Assembly (NCBI GenBank): GCA_025618425.1
Contig: CM046848.1
Coordinates: forward strand, 23,277,955-23,341,954
DNA from: Heliocidaris tuberculata
Lineage: Eukaryota > Echinodermata > Echinoidea > Camarodonta > Echinometridae
DNA: 64,000 nt
Direction of reading: 5' to 3'
A program made the position numbers and the translations under genes. Positions 12,536 to 23,639 of this stretch are shown one piece after another. Within the stretch, counting starts at the first letter, position 1, and the number at the start of each line of letters is the position of its first letter. The notes under the pieces were generated by a model. That model searched no databases, had not been told where the DNA came from, and worked only from the letters and a program-made list of their open reading frames with translations.

Positions 12536-13434
12536 TTGAAGGAGAATTAACCCCAGAATATAAATGTTCAAAGGTGTAATATATTCTGAATCATTGGCCT
12601 GTATCACTTTAGAAATAAAATATCAGAAAAGGGTTTAAACCAAGACATAGCACACGGTATCATCTGCTAACACTTTAGACGGGGGAAGCCATTTTCTTGA
12701 TTATATGGAATTGTGCATGAACCATTGGAAACCATTCTGGTTAGGAAGATATTTTTAATCCTAGAGCTAAATTGCTTCTCTTCATTACAAAAAATCCCCA
12801 TATATGATGGAAAATATATAACAGGTGTATACATATATTCTAAAATTTGAAATTTATAGATTTCTTTTTAAATTCTCTGGTTTTGCTATACAGAAGTCGA
12901 TTTATTGGGCTTGCCGGGCAGAGCAGAACATTATTTATACAACGCGCATTCTGACTATTGAATTACATTATCTCAAAGCAGGTGAATGCATAGTTTGTCA
13001 CTATTGACGCTCGGGAAAGTTATCATCCATAAATTTGAATTAATTTGCTCCGTCGCGTACGTCATAGTATCAATAAAATAGATTTAGTCAAATAGTAATT
13101 TTCAAAAAAATATAAAACACATTTTCGTTCTAGAATATATGTACATATCTGTTAAATATTTAAATCTCAAATGGGAATTTGTATCAGGAAGAAAGGCAAT
13201 TTTGCATTCGGATTAAAAATATCTTCATGTACACATCAAGAAAATGGCAGCCCCCAGGTATCGCTAGCAGACGATAAATTTTGCTCAGAAAATCTTGATT
13301 TATACCCATCTCTTATATTTTAATGCATAACTACGTAGGACAAAAAGGAGGACAACAAGAAGGAGTAGATTACATCCTTCAATATAAGCACATTAGTATA
13401 TTTTGAGGCTAATTCCCCTTTAATTCTCCTTTAA
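12536..13434. mobile_element. Long-TIR fold-back element
   Basis: The left end TTGAAGGAGAATTAACCCC is inverted at the right end (GGGGAATTAAAGGAG-type on the other strand, ending 13434). Inverted similarity continues deep inside: TCATCTGCTAACACTTTAGACGGGGGAAGCCATTTTCTTGAT on the left has its counterpart near 13230-13290, and ACATATATTCTA lies in both arms near 12832 and 13140. The arms are several hundred bases and imperfect. It sits inside a dispersed repeat whose halves flank it (about 12300-12535 and 13435-13500), so it is a later, nested insertion. No transposase is visible. Confidence 0.6.
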
Positions 13435-13842
13435 CGAATTCCTGTGAATTACCTGTGAGGGTTTTCTTGTTTTGCTTTGTTTTGTTCTGTTTTTTTGTTT
13501 GTTTTGTTTTTTAGGCCAATACAGTTTTTGTCACCTTAACATAATACAGAGAAAACTTCACATCCCCGGTCTGACCTGGGCTCTATAAGATCATGATAAG
13601 ATAATTCACGTCATTTCACATTACGGTAACTCTATACGGGTTTTATCTTTCGATCTTTTATGTCTCTGTTTTTATTTACCCCTTGTACGTTTTCATCTTC
13701 TTCCACAACACAACCTTGCCCTTGGAATGATTTCAGACTTAGTCATCAACCGCGTAGCTAGGATTTTTTTTCTTTTTTAAATTTTTAATTATTTTATTCT
13801 ATTTTTTTTCTTCTTTTTTTTCTTTCTTTCTTTTTTCTTTTC

Positions 13843-13879
<37 letters not shown>

Positions 13880-14041
13880 TTTTTTTTTTGGGGGGGGCGG
13901 TTTTGGGCACACAAAGCATACGTCACTGCTGATTAGCGTGCTCCCCAGGAGTGTGGATGCAGGAAGGGCGAAAGCTCTTACGTTTGAGCAAATTTGAGAG
14001 AAAGATATTACGGCTCATAGCACCTTTTTGAGGCGGAAAGT

Positions 14042-17000
14042 TGAATGTGAATGTCAATTTATTCAAAAACCAAACATCAAGATAATACAATCGCTGATAC
14101 AAAAAATTTACATGGTTTTTAGGACCCCGAAAGAAGCAGGGCTTGTGAGTGGGGCCCTATGAGGTACAAATAAATTAGTGTTCACACACTAACACTACGA
14201 CATGGCAAGTATAAATCACAACAAATAGTAATATATATACAATGGGAAAAGATAAACCTACAAAAAGGAGACCATAAACACACACACACACCCACACACA
14301 CACCCCACACCCTCACACCCCATACACATCCACACCACACAGAGCACTCAAAACTAAAGTAGGCTGGCCAATCTACATAACATCAATTAAATGTTTCACA
14401 TTAGCTTAACTAATTCATTTCAAATTGTCATAGGTATTTTTTACACTGAACTTTGAACCTAGAGAATGTTGTGCTGTTCCTAATATCAACAGGTAGTTGG
14501 TTCCACTCTTTAATACAAGTGGTTCGGAAAGAATTCAAAGAAACAGTAGTCCTTACATGAGGACGATGGAAGAGGTTTCTTTGACGCGTGTTGTAATTAT
14601 GAATCCGTGAGTTAAGGGCAAATAATTCTTTTAATTGGCAAAATTGCGGACAAGACTTAAGTTTAAACACAAAAACCAAACAATTAAACGATACTAATTC
14701 ATCAAATGGCAGTAACTTTAACTGAAGGAATAATGGCTTACTCGGCTGTCGGAAGTTGGAATTAGTGACAAGCCTTATTACTTTCTTTTGTAATACCTTC
14801 AATCTATCAATGTGAGTCTTAAATGTATTGCCCCATGCAACATTGCAATAAGTCATGTAAGGAAGAACAATGCTATTGTATAAAGTTCTTAAAATCCTCT
14901 CTGGCAATATATATCTTAATCTACATATAACACCTACACTTCGAGAAACCATGGTGCAAACAGATTCTACATGGGGTTTCCAAGTCAGATGCTCATCGAC
15001 AATAACTCCAAGGAATTGAACATGTTCACTACGGACAACACTGTGTCCCCCGATGTTTAGAGTATCAATATCATTCGGAATAATTTTACCTCTAGATCGA
15101 AAAACAATACATTTAGTCTTTTGAACATTTAGCAATAGCTTATTACAACAAAACCAAGCAAATAATTTTTTAATTTCAGCATTTGCAACCGTCATTAGAG
15201 TAACAATGTTTTTATGAGAGAGTAGTAAACTAGTGTCGTCAGCAAATAGTGAATACGAAAATATTTTTGATGAGTTAATGATATCATTGATATATATTAA
15301 AAATAACAATGGACCAAGCACTGACCCTTGTGGCACACCATACTGAATAGAACCAGATTGCGATTTGACACCATCAACCACTACATGTTGTGAGCGGTTA
15401 AGTAAGTAGTTTTTAAACCATAATAATGCTGTTCCTCGCACTCCATAGTGTTCAAGTTTACTCAAAAGGATGGTGTGGTCTATGGTGTCAAATGCCTTTG
15501 ACAAGTCTAGAAAAATTCCAAGGCAAAAATGTCCATCATCAAATGATTTTATGATAGTATCCAACAAGTTAAAAATGCCCATGCTAGTAGAAAAGTGTTT
15601 ACGAAAACCAAATTGTTGTGGAATCAGAACATCTCTTTTCAATAAAAAATCGTTTAAACGCTTGTAGACTATTTTTTCTAAAATCTTAGAAAAAATTGGT
15701 AAAAGTGCTATAGGTCTGTAATTAATCAGATTCTTATTATTATCTTTTTTATACACAGGAACTATTTTGGCTACCTTTAGCTTGTCAGGCACAATTCCTT
15801 GCAACAATGATTTGTTGAAAATAACACATAATGGCTCAGCAAAAAAATGAATGCATTCCTTGACAACCCGGGGGGCAATATCATCCGACCCACTTGACTT
15901 TGATGACTTAAGTGAGGATGCAAATTTAGTGATTTCAAATACAGACGTTGGTCTAAAAAACAAAGATGAATTATCGTTACTTGGCTTTAAGTATTCATAA
16001 AAAGACTGTGGGACTGAAGGAATCTCTCTACTTATTTTAGTGGGTAATCCTATAAAATACTTGTTAAAAGCTTCTGCCTTCTGTTTACTCGACACCAGAG
16101 ATGATCCTTCATGAATCATCTCAGAAGGAATTGAGCGCTTCCTACCTCTTCCTAACAGTTCATTAATGTGTCACCAAGTTTTTTTAATATCACCTTTTAC
16201 GCGTTGAAACAAGTCGTTATAATAAATCTTCTTTGCTAGACGAAGAGTTTTAACCAAAATGTTTTTGAACTCTACATACTTCTTTTTATTCACATCAGTT
16301 GGTGTTTTGACATAACTGCTATAAAGCTTGTGTTTACGATTTATTGACTTCAATAAGCCATAAGTAACCCAAGGTTTCTTACATTTTTTGTTACCTGTCA
16401 CTTGGACGACAGGAAAACACTGATCATATAAATCTGTGAAAACGCGAATAAAATATTCATATGAATCATTAGCATTAACCAACAAATACAAATCCTTCCA
16501 GTCGATATTCAATAGTTGTTGCTTGAAAGATAAAATTCTTTCATCTGTTATTAGCCGCTTAAACATGGTTTGATTATTGGATTTAAAATTCATAAAAACA
16601 CCCCTATTAACACAAAAGATAGGCATATGATCTGAAATGTCAGAACACAGAACACCAGCATTAAACTCGTTATGAATACAGTTTGTAAAAATATTATCTA
16701 TGAGTGTAGCTGTATTTTGAGATATACGAGTAGGCTTTGTTATGAGAGAAAACAAGCCACTTGAGTTCATTAAGTCAACAAAATCTTTAACCTTATCCTC
16801 ACAATTATAATTCATCAGATTGAGGTTAAAATCTCCCATAATATAGACATCTTTATTTCCCCTGTTCAATATTTGCAACTGGAATTCAGTGTTTTCTAGA
16901 AAAGATGTACTGTCACTATTAGGTGCCCTGTACATACAACCGACTATTACTTTCTTATTGCTACTACCTATTTCAACAAAAATCGATTCATAGCCTGGCT

Positions 17001-17313
17001 TTGAACCAGACAAATCATCCCGGATTTTACTCGCTAATTCTTCTTTAACATACAAAGCAACCCCACCACCAGTCTTATCAGATCGACATACATGAGCAAA
17101 AGAGTAACCTGGTATCTGGAATAAAGAAACATCAGAAGTGGGCTTTAACCAGGTTTCAGAAACACCAATTACTGAGAAGTTATGTTTGAGGTAGGACAAT
17201 AAGGAAACTAGCTCATCAAAATTTTTATTTAGGCTTCTAGCATTTACATGTAGAATATCAAAATTATTACCTAACTTCCCTTGTAAGACTTCACAATCAA
17301 CATAATTACAATC
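14042..17313 (-). mobile_element. LINE copy 1, CR1/jockey-type, 5'-truncated
   Basis: This is a non-LTR retrotransposon on the minus strand. Its 3' end is at 14054, followed by a short TGAATG-type tail (14042-14053), and its 5' end stops abruptly at 17313, where the match to the full-length copy (which continues past 53638) ceases. ORF1 and the first codons of ORF2 are therefore missing, as is usual for incomplete target-primed reverse transcription. The sequence is almost identical to copy 2 across 3.2 kb, including the 3' UTR with its CA-rich microsatellite, which shows that both inserted recently. Confidence 0.93.
14428..17313 (-). pseudogene. LINE copy 1 ORF2 (endonuclease + reverse transcriptase), broken
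   Basis: The frame matches residues 15 to about 976 of copy 2. It has the APE-type endonuclease motifs (NARSL, SETWL, GDFNLNL, SDHMP) and RT motifs (FLDLSKAFD, YGVPQGSVLGP, FADDTS). Three breaks are visible: the start is lost by 5' truncation, and the apparent N-terminus MKSSQG is host sequence; a TCA serine codon has become TGA at 16171-16173, in the linker between endonuclease and RT; and a 2-nt deletion near 14430 ends the protein four codons early. A Cys/Tyr change (TGT to TAT) near 16368 and a Lys/Met change near 14955 are the other differences I noticed. It cannot make a full enzyme. Confidence 0.93.
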
Positions 17314-17506
17314 GCCCTGACTGCTTTTCAATTATTTGGACCTAATACTGCACCGTATTTAACAGGGGTGGGCGCAGGGAGGGGGGAGATTTCCCTTTCC
17401 CCCGCGAAGCGCGAAATCTTTGACGTTTTAGCAAATTTGAAAGATAACGGCTCCTATAGTACCTTTTTTAGGCGGAAAGTTAGTTCGACGCCCCGACTGC
17501 TTTGTA
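17314..17506. repeat. Dispersed repeat units flanking LINE copy 1
   Basis: The segment after the LINE, CTGACTGCTTTTCAATTATTTGGACC, recurs as CCGACTGCTTTGTAATTATTTGGATG at 17493-17518. The sequence before the LINE (13960-14041, ending AGGCGGAAAGTT) recurs at 17425-17480. So the LINE landed in a GGCGGAAAGT/GACTGCTTT repeat that is present again beside it. Related GCGCAGGGA-GGGGGAG units occur near 18933 and 21770. Confidence 0.6.
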
Positions 17507-18203
17507 ATTATTTGGATGCTTATAGTACTTAACAGACTTAAACTCTTCTTTCCCAATAAAATTTTATTATCAGTTTATTCTACTTTAATGACTCCATATC
17601 TTAACTATGGAATTCTCGCCTGCGGTAACGCTTGTGGAAATTTGGTAAATATACTTTCTCGCATTCAAAAACGCGCTATTAGAAATGTTAATCATGTAGG
17701 ATACCTGTCTCACACTAACAACCTATTTCATGAAAACAAAATCCTAAAAGTATCAGACCTATTCTATTACAATGTTGGTAATTTCATGTATAATTTATCT
17801 GCCAATAACCTACCCGAAATATTTTTACAAATGTTTCGGAAAAATAGATCCCTACATGCTTATCCTACACGTCAGAGCAACGCATATCACCTTCCACGTA
17901 CCCGAACTATTTTTGCCCATAAAACGATTTTGTTTACAGGACCCGGTTACTGGAATGCCCTCCCGTTAAAGTTAATCGAAAGTCCCTCTTTGTATACTTT
18001 CAAACGTAATTCCCTCAGTTTACATTTCTAATAGCGCGTTTTTGAATGCGAGAAAGTATATTTACCAAATTTCCACAAGCGTTACCGCAGGCGAGAATTC
18101 CATAGTTAAGATATGGAGTCATTAAAGTAGAATAAACTGATAATAAAATTTTATTGGGAAAGAAGAGTTTAAGTCTGTTAAGTACTATAAGCATCCAAAT
18201 AAT
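17507..18203. repeat. Perfect 182-bp inverted repeat with a 333-bp loop
   Basis: The left arm 17507-17688 and the right arm 18022-18203 are exact reverse complements over the whole 182 bases when read base by base. The loop 17689-18021 is the rest of an RT C-terminal coding fragment. The left arm is its sense coding sequence and the right arm is an antisense copy. Perfect identity in a region full of decayed repeats points to a very recent event, or to an assembly artefact. Confidence 0.9.
17516..18031 (+). pseudogene. Non-LTR RT C-terminal fragment
   Basis: The 171-residue frame matches the C-terminal third of jockey/CR1-type RTs: TLMTPYLNYGILACGN, QKRAIRNVNHVGYLSHT, YPTRQSNAYHLPRTRT, then FTGPGYWNALP. 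The catalytic palm is absent. It is closely parallel to the fragment at 37130-37600 and probably belongs to the same family. Its first 57 codons lie in the left arm of the inverted repeat and its stop codon lies 10 bases inside the right arm, so the natural end may have been replaced. Confidence 0.88.
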
Positions 18204-18932
18204 GTTGAAAAAAAAAATGTATAAATCGTCCTTACTTTTTTATATCCAAAAGAGAGACGGCTGACACAATCCGCTTGTTCATTTCGTTATTCATATTTAT
18301 GTATGTATATGTATGTACAGATGTAGTCATTTTTATTATCCGTAATGTTCGTTTACCAGCTGAGTACCCATTGTACAATAAGTTAGTACATTTGTCTACA
18401 TTGTAAGAAAAGGAAAGAAAATATAAACAACACAACTGCATGTTCTCTTTTCTTTCCTATTTTTATTTTCTGATTTATTTTGTTTGGTCATTATTCATAT
18501 CCGTCCTCCATTCATTACCACAAATTATTTTTTTCAATTTTCAATTTTTCAATTTAAAGACATTTATTTCCAACTTTTCAATATACATGTACAAAGTAAT
18601 AAATGAGCAAAATAATGTACATATATTTTGAACAAAAAATATGACAAAATATACACTAATGTGATACATACATAGTTGGAGGACACACCTAAAAGCAAAA
18701 GCTTGGGGCGAGGGTGCCCTTAGTACATTTCACCGGGGCCTACAGCTTTACAAGCTTGCTTTCATGTAGGTCCCATCATATTTCTCTCAGTTAAATCAGT
18801 ACTCCATATTTTTATGTTACTTATGTATGTATGTATATATTTATTTTTGAAATGTAAATGTTACATGAGAAATATGAAAATAAATGAAAGAAAGAAAGAA
18901 AGAAAGGATGCAATACTGCACTGTATATGTAA
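18204..18932. other. Gene-free AT-rich stretch
   Basis: AT-rich DNA with GTATGTATAT-type runs and an AAAGAAAG microsatellite (18885-18905). Nothing coding is recognised. Confidence 0.5.
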
Positions 18933-19139
18933 CAGGGGTGTGCGCAGGGACGGGGGAGTTGCTTTTTCATTTTAACAAATTTTGAGAGAAAGAAAACTGC
19001 TCGTAACACCCTTTTAGGTTTTTTCTCTCACTTCTACCCCCCCCCCCCCCACTCTTTCGCTCTCGATTTTTTTTTTTTTTTAGTTGACGTTTTTGGGGGC
19101 GACCGACCCCATCGCCCCCTCCCCCTGGCTACGCGCCTG
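18933..19139. mobile_element. Possible hAT-like MITE
   Basis: The left end CAGGGGTGTGCGCAGGGA roughly mirrors the right end CCCCTGGCTACGCGCCTG. The flanking 8-mers do not match (ATATGTAA against TTACTCAC), so this rests on the ends alone. Confidence 0.35.
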
Positions 19140-19194
19140 TTACTCACTATTAATCTAACCAAATGTGAGCAAATGAGATCTTCTGCCTATGAAC

Positions 19195-20290
19195 TTTAAA
19201 ACTACAGAGGAAACTTCACATCCCCGGTCGGACCTCGGCTCAATAAGATCATTCATGTCAGTTCACATTACTGTACCTCGGGGAGGGGGGGGGGGTTATC
19301 TTTCGATCTTTCGTTGTTTGTTTGTTTGTTTGTTTGTTTGTTGTTGTTTTTTGTTCGTTTGTTTTGTTTTTTCCTTATATTTTTTTAATCTTCTGCCACA
19401 ACACAACCTTGCCCTTGAAAAGATCTCCAAATTACTCACTGTCACCCTAACTAAATGTGAGCAAATTACTGTGAGGTTGTAGTCCTATGACTATTAGAGA
19501 CCTTTGAAGCTATGTCTTCGGGAAGTGACATAGGAAACTTCATATCCCCGGTCGGACCTCTGCTCATTAGGATCATTTAAGTCATTTCACTGCACTTCTG
19601 GGATTTTTTATCTTTTAATCCTTAATTTCTCTTCTTCTTTTTTTTATTTGTCCCTTGTATTTTTTCATGTATACTTCCTCAACGCAACCTTGCACTTGGA
19701 ATGGTTTCCCACTTACTTACTATATCAAACTAACTTAATGTGAGCATATATACTGTGAGGTTGTAGTCCTATATGAACTATTAGAGACCTCTGAAGCTGT
19801 CTTCGGGAAGCGAAATAGGAAACTGCAAATCCCCGGTCGGACCTCTGCTCATCAAGATCATTTACGTCATTTCACTCACCTCTGGGAATTTTTTCAATCT
19901 TTTGATCTTTCATTTCTCTTTTTTTTTTATTCGTCCCTTATATTTCTTATGTACTTCCACAACAGAACTTGCCGTTTGAATGGTCTCCCATGCACTTACT
20001 CATTATCAATCTGACTTAGTAATGGGAGGAAATATACTGTGAGGTCGTAGAGACCTTTGAAGATCGCCAGAGTTTTCCCTTGTGGAATCTCCATTTAGTA
20101 AATTTATTAATAGCACTTCATATTAGTCTACCTCTGCTTTTATTTTGTTTTGTTTCGTTTTGTTGGTTGGTTTTTTTTTGCCTTGTTTGTTAATATCGTC
20201 TTGTCTTGTCTTGTTTGGTTTGGTTTGGTTTGGGTTTTTTGTTTTGTTGTTGTTTTTTTTAATCTTCTATTTCTCCTTACCTCTGGATAT
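19195..20290. repeat. Tandem array of ~280-330-bp diverged units
   Basis: The marker GGAAACTTCACATCCCCGG (or close variants) starts near 19208, 19530 and 19818. Each unit goes on through GACCTC-GCTCA-AGATCATT, a T-rich stretch, CACAACACAACCTTGCCC and ACTGTGAGGTTGTAG. A fourth, partial unit ends near 20290. Single diverged copies also lie near 11620-11860, 12300-12535 and 13550-13760, so the family is both dispersed and tandem. Confidence 0.75.
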
Positions 20291-22146
20291 TTTTTCAGTG
20301 ATTGCTTGATTGAAGGATCTTTTAATTGACTGAAGAATGTTAGTAGTCTGAAGACGTATTACATCCATGGTTATAATATAATGTAGGCCTACATGGTTAA
20401 AAAAATATTTCAACATTAAAACAACAATGTTCATCAGTACATACAATACATACGATTGCTTAGTATATAGCGCAAACTCCAAACAAGAATATTCCTTCAT
20501 GCGCTTCACAACATGAAATGAGACAAGCAGAGAAAAATTAAAAAGAACAAAAATTTAAACAGTAAAATAATTAAAATATTAGTAATTATAAAAATGTTAT
20601 CATTATATTATATAAAATGACAAATTTTACTTCTAGCCAGCGCCTTCATCTATCTTTCTCTATGTAATTTTTTTTCTCTCTCTCTTTTTCTCTTATCCTC
20701 TTCTCCTATCATTCCTTGTGAAATTTCTTTCCTCTTCTCTTTCTATCCTTGCTTGTGTTTCTCTTTTCTCTTTTTTTTTTGTCTCTCGTTCTTTATGTAT
20801 TTTTTTATTTATCCTCTTCTATCCTCTGCTCTTATGTATTTCTTTGTTTTCTCCTCTCATCTTATCTTTCTTTGTGTATTTCTTTGTTTTTATCTTTCTG
20901 TCCTCTTATCTTCCTCGATTTTCTTATGTATTTCTTTGATTTTCCCTTTTTTCATCTTTTCAGTATCTGCTATGTTATTCTTTGATTTCCTTTTCTATCC
21001 TTCTGTTTTCCCTTTTTTCCCCCTGCTCGCGTGGTGTACTGTGGGATAAAAAATATCGATGTTCAATCTCAATATTGTTCACACGCATAGCGATGGGCCC
21101 TATAGTATTAGTGAGATTTTTTTATTATTCACACGCATTAAAAAGTGAGATTTTTATCACCACCCAAACATCGATGTTTCTCGCTAATTGCTCTGCGTCT
21201 GGATGCCCATACGATGACTATATTATCACTCTATACATGTGATAAAACGTTTGTAAATAAATGTGATGTCATAAGCCGGTGATCTTTTCGAGACTTTTCG
21301 AAAGAAGCCAAATTACTGTGAACTATGAAAAAGGTCGTAGCCTAACTTTTATAAACTTTTCAAGTAAAACCAATACTTCCTCTTCAGGATATAAGTGAGT
21401 CGGTGTTGGTGAATTTTGAGTTACACAAGCGAGTGATTATACATGACTAAGTGACTATAAGGTGAATTTTATTTTTCCTAAAGGAAGACAATGTTCACTA
21501 TTGATTAAGCAATTTACACCGTCGTGAGATGCCAATCCTCCCTGCCAGGAAGGTTTGAATATCTAAGGAAAATGAAAGTGATTGTATCCGGCAGACTTGG
21601 CAGCAAAAGTAGAACATTATACATGTTATCATGGTTATAGGGCAAACTTAAACATAAAAAGAGAGGGAAAATGGTGTGGCAGTCATTCAAACCATCTTAG
21701 CCACAGAGACAACATCTTGTAATATTGTGTAAGGGACCATTCATCTAGTAGGCTGATATTGTTACGCTGTAGGGGGAGGGTGCAGGGAGGGGGGATTTTC
21801 CCCCACCCTCGCGAAGCGCGGAAGCTTCGACATTTCTTTGTCATCGTTCCTTGTCTGCTCCTTCTCTTCCTACGTTCTCTCACCTTTTTCTCTTCTCGCT
21901 CAAGCTTTTTTTTTGGGGGGGGGGGTGCCTGTGGAGGGCCACCGCCCCCACCGCCCCCCAGACAGCTAGTGGCTCACCCAGGAGATCAGAAGGCAGATAT
22001 CTATCTTGCAAAAGAGAAACAAGAATAAAAAGATAAGTAAAACAAATTTATCATTAATGCACTTTAAAAGATTGGAAGTGACAAAAGAATTCTGCTAATG
22101 AAAAAAAAAGGAGGGGAGAAGGTTGTACTATGTGTGTGTACTATGT
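20291..22146. other. Gene-free stretch with a long pyrimidine tract
   Basis: Positions 20640-21020 are about 380 bases of almost pure C+T on the plus strand (TCTTTCTCT-type), giving meaningless F/S/L-rich frames. The rest (21040-22146) shows no gene. A GGGCGCAGGGAGGGGGGATTTTCCC-like repeat recurs near 21770-21830. Confidence 0.55.
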
Positions 22147-22217
22147 GTCTCCGCCGGGAATCGAACCCGAGTAACTGGCCTAGAACGCCAACGCCTTAAC
22201 CACTAGACCTCGGAGAC
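22147..22217 (-). tRNA. tRNA-like gene, anticodon UCU (Arg), possibly pseudo or SINE-derived
   Basis: The reverse strand folds into a cloverleaf. The 7-bp acceptor stem GTCTCCG/CGGAGAC is perfect. There is a 3-bp D stem (GTC/GGC) with loop TAGTGGTTAA, an anticodon stem TTGGC/GCCAG around the loop GTTCTAG (U33 present, anticodon TCT), a 4-nt variable loop, and a T arm TCGGG-TTCGATT-CCCGG containing an ideal B box (GGTTCGATTCC). The odd points are A instead of U at position 8, and a D arm that looks like tRNA-Glu/Asp rather than animal tRNA-Arg(UCU). No intron is seen. It could be the head of a SINE, but no SINE body follows. Confidence 0.6.
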
Positions 22218-22321
22218 GGTCTGGCGACACCAGATTCAATTGACTGACAGATTGACAAATCTTCAACCTTATTAATATTATTAATTCCTTTGTCGGGGGC
22301 AGGTGAGTTTTGAACAATGCT

Positions 22322-22817
22322 TTGAGATGCATGTACATGTTAGAATAATTATATTAAAGTGTAAGGAAATAACATATACAACAACTTTGGCAACTCTCGT
22401 GGAAATTATACAACAGGCAAATTTCGTAATGCATTCAAATTTAATGCTTACCTCTTTGTCAAACTCCTAGTAACGAACTATTACATCCACCTGTTACAAG
22501 TCATTGTATTTCAATAGTCAGAATGCAGATTGCATAGGCTGGGCAAGCCAAAATGTTTGTCCAACCTAACAACGCCTAATACATGCAATTCACATTCTGA
22601 CTATTGAAAAAGAATAGGTCTTTACAGGTGAGTGTAATAGTTTGTCACCAGCAAACGTGTATAAATTTGAATACATTACGAAAATGGCCTATTGTGAAAA
22701 ATGAAAATGAGAGAATAATGGTTGCGCAGCTTAAGTTCCCCAGAGTTGCCAAAGCTGTTGTATATGCTATTTAATTACACTTGTATATAATTACTCTAAC
22801 ATGTACATGCATCTCAA
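22322..22817. mobile_element. MITE with ~80-bp terminal inverted repeats
   Basis: The left end TTGAGATGCATGTACATGTTAGA is repeated inverted at the right end (to 22817). The match continues for about 80 bp through TAATTATAT, CATATACAACA and CTTTGGCAACTCT with few mismatches. The 330-bp interior includes ATTCACATTCTGACTATTG, a stretch also found near 12945. No target duplication is clear and no frame is present. Confidence 0.75.
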
Positions 22818-23639
22818 TGTTGTTAAGTACTTATCATTATAATTATAACAATATTAATTATTTTTATTATTAATATTGTTATTATTGTTTTTATCATTAT
22901 TACTGTTGTTATTATTATTATCATTATTATTATTAGTAGTAGTAGTATCATTGTTATAATTGCACAAATGCATATCTTTTAAAGAATAAACCAATGTGTG
23001 AAAAGATACTTGCGCGTCTATATATTTATACAAATCTATTTCTGTAATCAATGTAATCTGTAATAATATACTTGCATGTCTATAAATCAGTTTCTATGAA
23101 TATATATATATATATATATATATACATTGAAAGTTGAAAATGTAAGTGAGCAGAGTGGTGGCATAGGGTGTTATGAGGTGGGTAGTGAACAGGGAGAATA
23201 AGAGGACATGGCAGTCGAAAATAGGAGAGGGGTTAAAACAGTGTTTTAAGACTATTAAAGTAGTGAGAATTCCTCCTTAAAATGGAATTAAAATGCTAAA
23301 GATATGATTTGAATGTCCGATATTTCCGATTTTATATATAAAAATCTCTTATCCACTACTAACATGTTTTCATGCTTTGGTACAAATGGGTATTACATCC
23401 CTGCCTCTTTAATGCACAGTTAATGCAAAATGTAGGCCTAATGAAACATGTTATTATAAACAAAAGTCTAGAAAACAAGCTCAAATATTTTCACGTAATG
23501 CTGAGGACACGAGGAGACTTCTCGGGACTCTACAGCATTCTCCAAAATGACAGTCTATCTAATACATCTTCTACAAGTTCATGAGTCTTCTTTCAAGATT
23601 CAGAATGACGCATCAACTCTTTAGAGAAATTTTAGGATT
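22818..23639. other. Gene-free stretch with microsatellites
   Basis: ATT/ATC triplet runs (22845-22950) and a TA dinucleotide run (23099-23122). No gene seen. Confidence 0.5.

Noticed and set aside
15470..15667. 65-residue plus-strand frame repeated identically at 51795-51992
   Set aside because: It is the antisense shadow of the LINE RT; it is repeated only because the LINE is.
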